In this document: piece by piece, positions 20,651-34,385 of the stretch | Position numbering within the stretch: position 1 is the first letter of the stretch | Layout of the letters: each line of letters begins with the position of its first letter | Assembly: GCF_000764305.2 (NCBI RefSeq) | Contig: NW_025935144.1 | Coordinates: 217,738 to 281,737 of the forward strand | Source of the DNA: Hyalella azteca | Taxonomy: Eukaryota; Arthropoda; Malacostraca; Amphipoda; Hyalellidae | DNA length: 64,000 nt | Direction of reading: 5' to 3' | The notes under the pieces: model-generated | The model's database searches: none | What the model was told of the DNA's origin: nothing | The model's input: the letters and a program-made list of their open reading frames with translations, nothing else | Program-made: the position numbers and the translations under genes

Positions 20651-20697
20651 ACTAAATTTCCCACATCTTGTTACATTCAAAGAAGATCGAGATTTCA
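20651..20697. repeat. 47-bp direct repeat, left copy
   Basis: ACTAAATTTCCCACATCTTG through GAAGATCGAGATTTCA is identical at 21063-21109. It abuts the SINE-like dimer. Too long for a normal target duplication, it may mark a small local duplication or two copies of a repeat end. Confidence 0.85.
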
Positions 20698-21062
20698 CTA
20701 ATAATATACGTGTGAAAATTAATTTTTAAAGACAACACTTCTAAAGAATCCAGTGTCTCTTATATTATACATGTACAATGAATTTCTAATTTTATTACCA
20801 TATATTAAAAAAATTAATTTATAAATTTTATTTTTAAAATTTAAAAATTTGTTCAAATTTTAAAAAATCATGTATTCTGTTAATTGATTCATACATTGTC
20901 TCCGACGTTACGCAAGTGTACAAAATTTCAGATCGATTGGACAGGTAAAAGTGTGTTAAATGTCGATTATAAGATTTGTAGCAGACAGACAAACAAACAA
21001 GAAGTGAAATTAAAGAGGTGTTGTAAAATATGAAACTGTATTTGTCTTGACGTCTAACTAGA

Positions 21063-21109
21063 ACTAAATTTCCCACATCTTGTTACATTCAAAGAAGATC
21101 GAGATTTCA
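21063..21109. repeat. 47-bp direct repeat, right copy
   Basis: Identical to 20651-20697. The 365 bp between the copies is AT-rich with no coding sign. Confidence 0.85.
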
Positions 21110-24100
21110 GTGAACCAAAAGTATTGGTAACTTATTTTTACAAGAAAATTATTGGAGAATATTAAATTCGGTAAAGGGCGCAACTGTACTGAAAGCCTAA
21201 CAGAACGCGCCGGCAACTTTGGCTGTGATTCTCTTTTTAATTCTAATTGAAAAACGGAAATTCCCAAAGTTTACCTTAGCTAATTTCGGCATTGCATGCA
21301 AGACTTTTCTTATTCACTTTTTGGTACGTTAAGTTCATATATTCTCGAATATTTCACAGAATCGGTTAATGTTCTCTTTGTTCCTGAATGCGAGGTGTAT
21401 TTGCCTGGTGTCGACAACTCAACATGTAGTTACCATGTCAAGCCCAATATTCGAATTTAAAGCTCAAAGCCATTACACTATTCGGGATCATAATTTTGTT
21501 TATTTTCTACAATCATTTGAAATATTGTGTTTTATACATCCTTCGCAAGGTCACATGTTTTCTGTTAATTTGATGAACATCTGAGCCCATCGAAGCTAAA
21601 CGAATTATGTACTAAATTGAGTAAATACAGCGAGGAAAACTGGACGCCACTAAAAATCTTCATAGTAATGGCCAATGTAATGCTTGATTTTCTGCTTAAA
21701 CAACTACCAAAATTCTATTTTATTTTATAACCGTACAAAATTCACTCCAACATAGCCTCATCTTGAAATCCTTGCTTCCAAAGCCCATAAACTCTACACC
21801 AAACTTTATAATTAGAAAATTGAGATCAATTGATAATGATGCATAGAATAAGCTGTCACAAAATTATTGGAGTTATATTAGATAGAAGGTTCTGATTTTA
21901 GCATATTTGTTCAATAAAGTGGATTGGCGAGGCAAGGTCAGGTGCTCTCGCTTTTAATGTGTTTGAATTTGATAAGCCCTATATATTTTAGAGTTTCCTA
22001 TAGACATAAAAGAGGGTAAAATAAACTTATGCGGTAAAAAAAATTAACGTGGAGAAAATTTCTCATGCGAGGAAACGGTCTCACAAATTTTGAAATTTTT
22101 CATTAGATCTTGTTGGAATTCATTGATTCGAAAACATTTTTAGAATGATATTAATACGTACTACAGCTTTTTTGAACTGAACTTTGCACTCTCAAAATTA
22201 TAATACATTCATGCGTGGAGCAGCAGTAGTATTGCTTCAATAAGCCTAAATGGCTTGAAAAAATAACCTTAGCTGGTTGACTCATTAATGCATGAAACAT
22301 AAATAGCATTGTTATCAAGAGCCCTACTGGTTCGTTGCAGATGATCGCCCGCTGCTGGCATAGGTGGGTAGCTAAGTGTGAGGTTGTCGCGTCAGGGCGT
22401 GAAGTTGGCAAGCTTTGTATATCTCACTCATGCTATCATTAAATATTCATAACCTATAATTCATTCATATCACATTTGAAAACACCGACGCCTTTATTGA
22501 GAGTTGGCTGCCATGACGGCCGTTATTTGTTGAAGATAAATTGATTGATGGTCAGAATGAAATCGTTGTGGGGCCTTAAAATCCGCTACAATCGCCGGAA
22601 TTACTGTAAAATTTTATGGTACTCTATTCTGGTGTTCAGGTAATATCTGGTAATTTTTTGGTATTATATTCTACTCTTATGATGATGAACAGTAATATTC
22701 AACAATGTTAAAATTTAACGGATGGCCTGAATGTTACTTGTGTGGTAACGTAGAAATCTAGTGGCACAATAATTAAGTACAGCGGGTCAAATGGAGCAAC
22801 AATGTGACACACTTAATAATAGAATTTTCATGTTTTTGATATTTCAAAACCAGCATAAAAGTTCATTTTTATGCGACCACATGACAAACGTAACACGTAT
22901 TGCCATAACTGTCTTATATTTTTAACTGGGCGTTCAACACAAAATCAAGAATAATTCATAAATGTTTGAATATGAATGATATTTTTCAATCTAAAAGTCA
23001 TCCACATCCTTCATGCATTCTAAAAGTCATTCACATCATTAATTTTCTTGCAGTTGACTTTTCGTCAGAATATCAGAATATATGTGATAGAGTAAATAAA
23101 TGAATATGAAATTCAATAGTATTCAGGTACAATGTTTGCAAATTCATATAAAAGTTGAAATGATAGTTTGTGGTTGCGCAATTGTGTAAAAATAGATTAT
23201 AATTCTGTACATAGAAAAAGTTACACTGTGGTCGGGTCGTTTATTTTGGTTCGGTTCAGCAAAGTGTCGCACAGTGAACCATGAAAATTCTTTATTCATA
23301 TTAAAAACAGAGTTGCAAGTTCAACATAACCGTGTGGCAAGAGCAGCGCGGCAGAGCACAACATGCTTCCTAGCTTCGTCCGCGAGTAACTCTAAAGTAC
23401 TAACTCCCGGGTTATTCTGCCGCTTACAGAGTACAACTCTATCAACCAGCGAGAAATCTGCCAACTGAACAAAAGGGTAAATCCAACATTACAGAGAAAA
23501 TTTAACAAGAACGAATTTATTTATATTTAAAATCTGAGAGAAAGAAATGTGTCAAAATCCTAGTTAATTAGACACAAGACTAGCGTGAGACAGGCGATAC
23601 CATACTAAACTGCTCGAATTCTACTATGCAAAAGCGCAATTCAAGCCACAAGCGGTGCCCGAGTTACATATTCGAGTTACATTGATCAGACTGGATATGG
23701 TTTTTCATTCTCACTGGGCAAGAAAATAACAGCCTTTTAAAGCATGACTTCACCACGCCCTAAAGTTGATGAGACATATAAAAATTCGGGAGTAAATATA
23801 CGCTTGCCATCTAAATTTCCCTCCTGGCTCTCACTGAAGTGACAAATGCCGATTTTTTCTTGTCAATTGGACGAAATAATACCATTTGCAAAGAATATGT
23901 AGGAGCTGTCATAGATATTATCTGAAGAATGCTGAAATAACGCCCGTTCAATTGGTGCGCTGTTCACAGTTGAATTTCTAAGCCTCTTTGTTGCCTGGAT
24001 GTCCCAATTAAGTAAATTGTGCACTGCGGCTCAATTGAGTGTAAATGACAGACGCCGCGACGTCGAGCAAAATATTATGTATGTGACAATGTGGCAATCT

Positions 24101-24175
24101 GTCAGCGGGATCACTTAGTTGAATGGCATTGATACAATTTAGCGAATTACCGATAAAATGAAACTCCCCATGTGT
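21110..24175. other. AT-rich non-coding DNA
   Basis: No supported feature. A short tandem (TCTAAAAGTCAT..CACATC) lies near 22990-23040. A moderately GC-rich open patch at 23274-23468 has no recognisable motif. Confidence 0.4.
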
Positions 24176-24263
24176 CGCCTCCTGAAATAACTACATTCAT
24201 GCATACATTTCTAAGAAGCTTCGCCTCCTGCAATAACTACATTCAAACATTTCTAAGAAGCTT
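24176..24263. repeat. 46-bp tandem duplication
   Basis: Two adjacent copies start at 24176 and 24222 (CGCCTCCTGAAATAACTACA ... TTTCTAAGAAGCTT). The second differs by a few bases and a small deletion. Confidence 0.8.
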
Positions 24264-24817
24264 TCGACGCGAAGGAAAAGTCCATAGTTTTCGCTGACTA
24301 TTACCCGCGATCCAGTATTTCAAGATTTTGAAATAACTCCAAAGCTTGCAGGTGGAATTATGAGAAGTTAATCTCAAAGCGTTATTCAGCGACTTTAGAA
24401 TCTATTCAGATTAACAACCTATCATCGATGCAGCTCGATCGGAAAATCTCCGAATGGCAATAATATTGAAATATTTAGACTACCATGAAATCGTGAGCAT
24501 TCTTCAGAACATTAATATGGGGATATAGCATGTAAGTCAGTTCATTTCAAGTTTAATGTGAACAAACGAAGATAAAGCCTGCCTTGAAACCATCATGTTT
24601 CTGACAAAACTAAGGACGCCCATGCAGTAATTACCAAATTTGCAGAGAAAATATGTGAGTTCTTTTTTAAGCTGGCCGTGAATAATGACAACAATCATTG
24701 TCGAATATATATTTATGTTTTTGTAATATGTTTTGTTTTCTCCGGACAAATATTTCGTTTTAAGTTCTCCAATAAAAGACTTTATGTTATATCCTAAAAG
24801 AACTTCTCTCCGTTCTT

Positions 24818-25539
24818 CCCAGTTAAAATTTTGAGCCGAGACCGGCGCCGGGTTTAGCCGGGCTGGTCGCGCTTTAGCAGGATGGAGCCGTAAAACTATA
24901 ACCGGCCATCTATCCTTAAAACTGCGCTGCGCCATGGCTGATATAGAGACAAAATTCTAGCAGCTCGGCAGGGACGGAACTCTGCGCTGTTTTAGCGCTG
25001 GTACTTGGGATTGCCCGGCAGGGAGCTGTACATGAACCTGCGTTCGAATCCCGGAGCTTCAGTCGACGTTTGCAGATAGTTCATAGCGGTGAGTAATTTG
25101 ATGTGTATATTTCCTCGATAATTGAAATTGTTAGATTCTAAATTACGTTGCTAAAGTTAATACGATGAGAATGTCAGTAACCAATGTCAGTAACCTGTCA
25201 TTGCAAGAGAGAAGTCTAGGTGATCTCAGAGAGAGGAGGAACAATTTTTTTTAAATCGTTGTTGACAAACGTTGACGCGTAACTGCCGCGTACACTGCCA
25301 GAGCCGCCCCAGAGCAGGCGTTGGGCAGGTTTGAGCAGGTGTTGCTCAGTAAGGGCTGCGTGACGGCAGGACAGAGCACACCTGGGCAGGTACTCAGAAG
25401 CTAATTAGCGCTAATACGCGGCTGGCGATATCGTCTCTAAAGCGGACATTTCTGCTCTATAGCGGCTCTGTCGCGTCTCTACGTCGGCTCTGCAGCCGGC
25501 GACGGCCTGCTCTATTCCCTGCCCTAAATTTTAACTGGG
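24818..25539. mobile_element. GC-rich DNA element with 14-bp TIRs
   Basis: CCCAGTTAAAATTT at the left returns as AAATTTTAACTGGG at the right. The interior is strikingly GC-rich (GGCGCCGGGTTTAGCCGGGC and similar) against an AT-rich background. It has no transposase frame and is probably non-autonomous. A polymerase III B-box-like GTTCGAATCCC occurs at about 25043-25053. No target duplication could be fixed. Related termini occur at 40980 and 43864. Confidence 0.65.
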
Positions 25540-26499
25540 TTGAAGTCGTGGACATAAAATGATTTTCGAGAGTGGTGTTGTTGTGTGATAAAATAACGAT
25601 GTGTCCGATAAACTCAAACAATTTACTTTACGTAGCTTTCATGTTTCTTAGATGTAATAATACAAGTTGAGTCCCTAGAAATGCAATCATTGTAAAGACT
25701 CGAATTTATCAGAAGCAAAATATAAGTAATTTTCAGCTTCTTTAATTCTGATATAAAATTTCACGGTTAAATTCTGAAAGTAACTTCACAATTTGCGATT
25801 GCTATCCGCCATTTACAAGCTCACACGGTTGCAAGAAATGAATTCTAGAAAATTCTGGTGAATCATTGACCTAGGAAAAAAGCATTTAGGAAGAATATAG
25901 GAATAAGAAGAATATATTTATTAAAATTATTGTTGTAGTACCCAGTTCACTAATACGAGTATAAATAATGTTCCCCTGATTCGCCAGAACCCTATATATG
26001 CAGATGTAACGCCTCTAAAGCAGCCTCGTCAAAGTAACCATGTAAGCAAAGTCTGCTCTCGGTCGTATCACCGATACTAATAAGGCGCGCTAGGCCGCTA
26101 ATATTTACCAGCTATTCCGTAATCCCAGCAAATTGGTCGCATTCGTCCGCTGTTTTCGTCGCAGGTCTCGTGCACTTCTGGGAGGCGCAGCTCGGGCGAT
26201 AGGCAGATCCAAGCAACGGCAACCATGTCGGAAAAAGAATGTGTGTTGCTGGACTCGTAACGTAATTTCGATTCACGGAAGGTTTATTTAAATGCATAAT
26301 TAAAGTTAATCAAAGTCGCTTTCGTGCGAGTGTATGTTCAGTTGCGCTCAAGACCAAGCCCAGGTAAGAGCTAGGCCTCAGCATCTATCGTTTCTATACC
26401 ATTCGTCCGGAGAACACAATTCCAATTGTATCACAAAAGCACGAGGAACAGTTTCATCTTTTTCAATAACTTTTATTAGTTATCAAACAGATTTTAATA
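25540..26499. other. Non-coding DNA
   Basis: No supported gene. 26112-26297 is open on the minus strand but lacks splice signals or motifs. Confidence 0.35.
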
Positions 26500-26660
26500 C
26501 CTAATACCAGAGGAGAGCTTCCTAAAAGCTCCAATGCTATCAGGAAGCTTTCCTGCATTTCAAGCTTTTTTCAAAACCAAGAAGCTTTCATGGCTTGATA
26601 TCGAAATTTAGGAAGCTTTCATGGTTTCATTAGGAGGCTTTCATGTTTTGATATTGAATC
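26500..26660. repeat. Degenerate AGGAAGCTTTCATGG repeats
   Basis: About five diverged units of 30-40 bp share AGGAAGCTTTC and TTTGATATCGAA-like blocks. Confidence 0.6.
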
Positions 26661-29199
26661 GCTGAACTAGAAATGCTGGGCCTGTCACCGTTAAAAAAAT
26701 CGGTATTTGTTTTGTGAACAGAAAATAATATGATATAATTTTAAAGATCATAGATTAAATCGTATAAACTTAAGCCGAAATCAAATATTCATTTTCGTTT
26801 GCTCTAACTTTTTATCGTTAGAGCAAACTTTCTACTTTTGACATAAAATATAGATTTCATTCCAAAAATGTATGGATCGCACATAAGAATTAATCACTCA
26901 AATTCAATGAAATACTCTTAATTATTATGTAAGATTTATCGTTCTCAATACGCCGCTTAGTTACGATAACTAAATTGCTGAGGTATTACAATTCTTCCTA
27001 CAATCCCCCACAATGAGAGCATCTCTTCCACGCGGACACAACACCTGGACGTGAAGTCGTTCAACGCCGTCCCACTTGCATCAGTCGTTACCGTGTGAGG
27101 AACTTGCTGACGTTGACCTACTTACACGCTTGTTTGCTCGTAAGCCAGATATCTTTTTATGCTCAGCGACACTTTTGAGTCATTATTTATGATTACACCA
27201 GGGCTCATCTGGGGCACTTCATTAAGAGCGCAAAATAGGCCGAGGCTCTTTCATTCGCAGGCAAGTCATTTGAATGCAGGATTAAGGACGGGATACGCTG
27301 GACATAATTACAGCGATGTTTGCTGAAATGTTACGGCGTTATAATTGTGATCAGTTAAAGATATTACAAAATAACTATATTATTGCTTTATTCATTAAGA
27401 TCGTAACGTTTTGACGCAAAATAACGTCAAAAATGTGTATCGAAAAGCAGAATGAGACTTGTATGAATACGGTGTAATGAATGAGCCTATAATGAGGCTA
27501 AAATCATTACAATAAATCCAGGTTCATGAAGTACCCGCGGTTTATGGGGAGACATAAGATGTGAATTTAATTTAGTGCGACGATTTGGATACAAATTAGA
27601 GATTTTTTGGAATGCGCAATGATACAAGCTTACTCGCATTCATAGAATGATGAAATTGACCGTGATTTATGCACTGCATGTCAAGTCATTTCTGGAAGTG
27701 AGTTTTTAGCAAACATAAATAAAACATCAGAGCGCGCAAAAGCTTCCTGGATCTTGAATTTACATTCATGGCAAACTGCTGAAAACTATATAAGTATCAT
27801 CAGCGCAAAAAAGTAATTTCTTGCATTCAAGATGAATGTCATCCTATGCTAATGTCATCAAGTATCTATTGGTTTGGATTTGTATTTTTGTGAAATAAAA
27901 CGATTTATTCATTATTTTATGAAACTTCTAGTGACCCCATATTTAATGTCCCAGCGAAGCTCTCGATTTTCACCAGTCGACGCCTTGCACGAGAAGTTGC
28001 TTCGAGGCAAAAACAGTATTTTGTTTGCAACAGCTTCTTCATTGTTTAAAGAATATAAAAAGCAACTTTTGCTGTAAAATTTTTGATGCGCTAATAGTAG
28101 TTGTCGATTGATTCATTTAGTAATAAAAAAAGTTACAGCAATTACTTCTTCTTCCTTATCAAGAGCATAAAAGATCGAGTGCCGATTCAATGCATGAATC
28201 GTATTGCGAATCAGTGAAAACATTTGAAGACTAGCTCGACACAAAGTTTTTTATTTAATGTAACATGGTGGAAAAAACGCCTAAAAATGAAGACAAAGAC
28301 TTTCGGGACGTAAAAACGCCATTTAAAAAAGCTTATCTCGTTATAATGCATTTCAGTAAAAGATCAACAGCTCATGTCGTATCGAGTGCAGGGAGATCAG
28401 GAGACTGTCCATATCCTGATCACTTCAATCACGCTCTACTATAATCCTGTTTTGTTCTGATTCCTCAGTCCGAAACTCATTTTGTCATCGAAATTCCACG
28501 GAAATTTTCTTGTACCTTGGGTTAAATAAAAACGGTCTTCGAAGTTATTTTTCTCCCTACATTTCTGTGAATTTCGTTTCCTTAGACGTTCATGATGGCC
28601 CCTGTCTCACATACGTAAGTGGCATGTAAAATCGTGTAATACGGAAAAGTGTTTTCCGAGCTCATTCGTCAGGAATTGACGCAATTTCAAGTAATTTCTC
28701 AAAAGAATCGTTAACTTTTTTTTTTGCATTCATAGCAGAATGCAGGTCATATTTTCATCTAAATTCATGTTTTTTAGTTATTTCACCTTCATATCCTCGT
28801 AGAACGTTACGTGCACGTAGTGGTGAGATTTATACTGCATCCCGCACGATTTTGCCGTATACGAGCTCCAGTTCACTGAAGCGAATATAGCAAAGTTAAT
28901 TTTCATCAATGGTGTACTTAGTTTAATTAGTTTTGAATTTTTGACACATTCGATGGAATAGCAATTACAAAGTAATTAACATGAACACATCAATACGTTA
29001 GATAAGAATTTAACTGAATGGGTTGAGTAAATTTAAATTTCATCATTGCAGCGGCCGGTAACTGATATTTAGAACCTATTGGCTTAGAAAGAATAGAACC
29101 TATTGGTTTAGAAAGAATAGAATTACATTCAAACTCAGTTTTATTAATAAAATTTCTTCAATATTACATGTTCCGTTCGTAAATCATCATTGCGTCGCA
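26661..29199. other. AT-rich non-coding DNA
   Basis: No supported feature. A 25-bp tandem pair (GAACCTATTGG.TTAGAAAGA) lies at about 29070-29120. Confidence 0.4.
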
Positions 29200-29370
29200 T
29201 CTTTAGTGAAATTAGTGAAATATTAGTGAAAAAATATTAATTAAATATTATTCATATTATTATTAATGAAATATATATTAATATTGAAATATTATTATTT
29301 CGTAATGAAATATTATTTTACTAATATTAATGAAAATATTAGTGAAATATTAGTGCATAGTGAAAATCTT
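29200..29370. repeat. AT-rich low-complexity tract (ATTAGTGAAAT-like)
   Basis: Irregular repeats of ATTAGTGAAAT and AATATTATT words make up the tract. Probably an expanded simple sequence. Confidence 0.75.
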
Positions 29371-32300
29371 TGAAAAAGCCATGGCAAAATAAAAAAATTT
29401 CAAAAAATTTCGACTTCAATGAATGATCCAACAGTCTGAAATGGATCACAACTATAGATAACAAGCACGTTTGCGATGTTTACAAATCCATAAATTACTT
29501 TCAATATATGATTGAAAGTCTAACGCGCCAGATTAAAATACTTTCATGTGCAAGTTTTGACAGTCGAGGCATGCATATTTTACGTGGCATATAGAGGAGA
29601 AAAGCGACAGAGACATTGATGGTAAACAATTTTATTTTAATATTTTGCTGCAACTAACGTGAACATTTACACCTCGCCAGATATGGAAAGCTCTAATTTA
29701 TCACAGATTCATGATTGATACAAGTGACTTATTTTTAGGCCCACGCAATAGGTAATTTACGGCCCTTCGATTTGCGGTGCTTTGGACTGCGTCGCGGATA
29801 TCGATGAGCTCCCTGGACTCTCAGGATACGCTTCAAGTCGAATCTCACAACTCCCCAGAGTGATTACTTTAAAGTCAGCGCCCTGAACAATTAGGTCGGA
29901 TGGTAGTTACGCCTAGTTGGCCGCATCGGTGGGAGAAATGCTAGCTGAGAACTCGACACGAGCTGTAATTTCGGTCCGTGAAGACGATTTTCAGCTCGAA
30001 AATTGCGAATGTTTGTCTTCTTATTGCAAGTCAGTTCGTGTATCTGCCCAATATCTCATGTCCGCGATTGGATTTAACCAAAGAAATTCATTAATTTGAA
30101 ATAGGTATCATGGCTAAAATGGGAAATTGGGCAGAACAACCTGTAAGGCTATAATTGAGATCTATAGGAGCCACAAAATTTAAAAAAATGGATGATATTT
30201 TCAATTAGCCTAGGTTCAGAACTAGAACTGCTCCAATTTGTACCTTCTAACCTCTCCTATGATTTAGCCTAGTTCACGCTTAGGTTCTTCATTTAATGTT
30301 GGCAATAAATTAAAGCCCGTCAAGGAACAGTGCCGACGCTCTCATATTCCGAAACGTGAAATGAATTCCTTGCCTTTGACATTTACCGTCAATTTGTATA
30401 TTAATGGCTATTGTAAACTCGCATTTTGGAGTTCATTTTATATATGAGCAATTCTCCAGAGCCTGTACACGATTAATTTTAAAACAGGATTTGAGACAAA
30501 GAAAAAATTACTTTAAATGCTAAAATTATGACCTCCGCAACCAGTCGCAACACTGAATTTTTGTCTGTGTGGAAGGATTTTAAAATCAAACATGGATTTT
30601 CGACGTCATTTGGCAGTCGAACCAAAAACGATGCGTATGAAGATGAAGCCGAAACACATTCTTTGGGAATTCGTTTTCCATATTTCGATCTTATAAAATC
30701 AAAACATTGCTTAGTTTTCTTTAAGGCAATTTAAAGCAAAAAAATTGGCAGGGGCGTAGTTTTGAATTTATTTTTTTCCTTTCAAAATTACAACGAATCA
30801 TCAAGTAGATACTTCAAAATCAATATTCGTCACACAATTATCAGTTAGTAAGCAAAAATATGTGAAATATTAGGATGCTTAGAGGTTCTTCAAGTCTCAT
30901 GCGCACCAACAAAATATAGCAATGCGCGAGTGACTCCCTCACCTCACAAGATCACTAAGAACCACTAGAAACGGTTTCATTAAACAGATTATGGACACAT
31001 ACATCCGAAGAAATCGATGAAATGGGAGATTAAGCCCAAAATTTCATAATGGTTGAAAGGTTCGTAATCTATTTTTCAATTAATGGTAGCAGCTCTGGTC
31101 GTCAGAAGCAATAAACTAAGGTTAAAAATGTAAACTCATACAACCTTGAAATTTCGATCGATGAGAATGTTTTTAACGTGGCTGGCTATTTGTGCTCTAC
31201 ATCATCGATGCAAGAGATCTATAACTGAATCCCAGTATCTGAAACGCAACGTCTCGGTTCAGATCCAAAAGAGAACCACAACGGCCAGGCCGCGGGGCAA
31301 CTGCTCGTCACCGAGCCTGTCAGAAACCACGTCCCGCTGCCTGGCAAAAGTCGGCACGCGTGTCTAACTTCCCACCCACCAAATGATATCAATTGCTTCC
31401 GTGATGCCCCAGTCTTGATAGGATAATGAAGCGGACAGCTTGTGTTGGGGGTCTATTACTTGCGATAAATCTTGGCGTCTCTTCAGACGATTGATGTTAA
31501 CCTCCTTAATGAAAAAGAATCCTATTGGATGAGCACTGAAGTTAGAACTGTCCCAGTTTGAGCCGCAAGACGGAGTGCTGGGCTCATAAGGGGACTTAAA
31601 TGCAGGTTTTTGGGCATTCGCCTAATGGATGTCGACACGAAAGCATTATTAGTTACCTTTTGGCCACGGCCACAATGCAGCTCAGCAATGGAGGCTGCAT
31701 TGTTACGGGCCTTTGCGTTCGCTTAATTCTTTCATCAGCTCAGAATTTAAAATAAGAGTGCTATGCGATTGAAATGTGCATCACGAGGTCAAATTTATTT
31801 TAATTGAAAATTTCTAAGGCGGCAAAAATGTTATTAGTTAATCAATCTCATTGGCAAAAACGGAAAATTTATTTCATCATCAACGATTGAATTAGATTGC
31901 ACAAATATAAGCGGTCGTTCTAATGTAGCGATGAGCCATGCAAGAGAGTTACAAATATTTAAACACATTGTGAAGAAGCGCTCAATTATCGTTGGATAAA
32001 GAAATCTGTGCATGCAGTTCTCGATGCAAGTCAAAATAAATTTCTTGCAGATGCAAGGAAAATGATGGAAATCATAAGAATCGATGAAGCTAATCGAAGT
32101 CACTTAGTTTAGTAATTAGGTCATTTAGAGTGGCTAACATTTTTAAGAGGAGCGTCTCTAATATATTGAGGCAAATCTATAATTGCTGATGGCCCGGATT
32201 TTTTTTCAGAAAAATTATGGGCGCACTCAATTTCAAAATAACCGAACTCAAATCAGGATATTGGAGAACAGATTTTCCATTGACTTTATTACATTCTTAA

Positions 32301-32560
32301 ATGCTTAACTTCCGTTAAAAAGTTACAGGTTTCGCATTCAATTTTCTTTTTAGAGGACCTAAATGATTTACATCGTGTAATTTCACTACGTCTCTTGAGC
32401 ATTGCATCATCCAGGCTTGCGTTTTAAAGTTCCACGATTTTATTGTAAAGTTCCTACTTTACAATTTATTTGTTTCCTTCACATATAAGTCGGAGCTGAT
32501 CCCACCTCCATGTCTAGTTATTGACGCTCGTTAATTAGTATTTCACCACTTAATTCACGA
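29371..32560. other. Mostly AT-rich non-coding DNA with a GC-rich patch
   Basis: 31230-31375 is GC-rich and open in several frames on both strands: + strand frames reach 31367 and about 31430, and one minus frame crosses it. It could be a real exon, but neither strand nor frame can be chosen from sequence alone. The rest shows no supported feature. Confidence 0.3.
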
Positions 32561-32860
32561 TGTCCACCTCAGTGCCATAACTTTAACTCGTCTATCGCAT
32601 GCAATTGCGTGACTTCGCGACGTTCAACTTAGCGATATAACTTTAACTTATCAAATGTGTAAATCATTGCGTTTTTTCACAACGTTTAACGTAGCAATAT
32701 CACTTTAACTTGGCTAAGCTGAATTTCATTGCCGATGTCCAACTTAGCGATATTACTTTAACTTAGCTATGTTGCATATAAATGCGTTAATCATCGTTCA
32801 ACCTAGCGATATCACTTTAGTTTAACCTAATTGCATATAATTGCGTTACTCGACGACGAC
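32561..32860. repeat. Degenerate ~60-bp tandem repeat, 5 units
   Basis: Each unit contains GTTCAACTTAGCGATAT, CACTTTAACTT and ATGCAATTGCGT-like blocks. Unit length varies from about 53 to 63 bp. Confidence 0.75.
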
Positions 32861-34360
32861 AGCTTGGTTTACAGGTTTGATTTTCATTCCCAATGTTTTG
32901 AGGGAAGCTGCCATCTTATCAATGTTTTTGACAATGTTCACAGTCTGGCATCAATCATTTATCCACCTCTCACTACCTATTGCTTCACCTGAACACGTTC
33001 GTCTAAACGCGTGGATCAATTTACAACCGTCATTAAAATCTGACCCAGTCAGGCATAATAATTGTTAAGCGACTTTTTTGGAATTTTTAGCGAATTTATT
33101 TGAAGGTGGCCGAATAATTTATTTAGTATTATTATTATTATTTTTGCTTTGATCAAGAAGAAAAAATGCGACTGGTTTAAAATAAGGAGAAGAATTTAAA
33201 TTACGCTCTGTTTTAAAACATATTTATTCAAACCACGAATTTTTCCCTGAACTAATCACGCTTGACATTGTTGATGCTCACCTCTGATGTAGTTACATAG
33301 GAATATCGCTCACCGCGAATATATTTCTGCATTGTCGAAGAACAACGGTTGCGCAAATCTATCGAGCTCCAGCTGATGAGGTAATGTCTTCTCTCAACAA
33401 AAACATTTATTGCTAATTTTTCACTCTGTTCTTTGACTGCACTTATTGATCAATATCATTTCTGAACTTATCTTATCTTGGTACCGTAGTATAATTGGGC
33501 GGTATGAAATTCTGAAGGAACGATCGGAGTAAAACTTACAGGGTCGTCCTTTTCTTATTCAAGATCCAAGTGGAGTTTGTTATTAACATTGATATCTGGG
33601 TATGAAATTGGCAAACCAATGATGGCAAATTAAATTATATATTTAGTATATTATCGTCATATCGAATACGATATGAAATTCAAGCGTGATATCATTTGAT
33701 TGAAATATTTTATGTAGTCTTGGGCCTATAGGACGCACACGCTTGCTGGCAGGCACTCTTTCTCCCCGAAGTAATGAACTTCAGGCTCGCCGCGCTCCGA
33801 CCGCAATAATGCAGCATCAAATTCTGCATAATTCTCTATAATTCAAACATATTTACCTGCTTCTGTTATGCATAACAATGAGGATCGTGATTCCCAGTCT
33901 GAAAATTCATGAATTTTGAATGCAGATTTTACTTTTAAGCAACTCAAATTGCTAAAAGAAGTACCTAATTGCGGAACTCCTGACTTCTAATAATGAGAGA
34001 GATCTGCATAAAAATGATGGAATTCACAATACGTATTTTACTTTGGACTTGAACTCTGCAATAATTAAGGCAGTAGAGCTTCTCTCAGTGAGATGTTGAC
34101 AGGTGTATGGATGAAGTGTATGTTATAACAAACAAGATTTCAGGTATTTAAATAATTACATTCAATGTTTACATGTTACTTTAACAATTATTTGGATTTT
34201 GGACATCCATGTAATATTTCTCGAATATATTCAAGCTTACCTAACCGGTCGAATTNCTATGGAAAGATCGGGTTCCAAAGGCCGGATCCCTTGTGAATCA
34301 AGTCACGAAAAGTTCAAGAATCGACAACAGGCCATGGGCCTATTTCTTCAGCGCCGACAC
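32861..34360. other. AT-rich non-coding DNA with one ambiguous base
   Basis: No supported gene. The base at 34256 is given as n, an assembly or consensus uncertainty. Confidence 0.4.
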
Positions 34361-34385
34361 TTCTATTCTATTCTATTCTATTCTA
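34361..34385. repeat. (TTCTA)5 microsatellite
   Basis: Five perfect pentamers. Confidence 0.95.

Noticed and set aside
24537..24935. 132-residue minus-strand protein
   Set aside because: It straddles the border of the GC-rich TIR element and AT-rich flank; composition changes mid-frame and no motif is seen.
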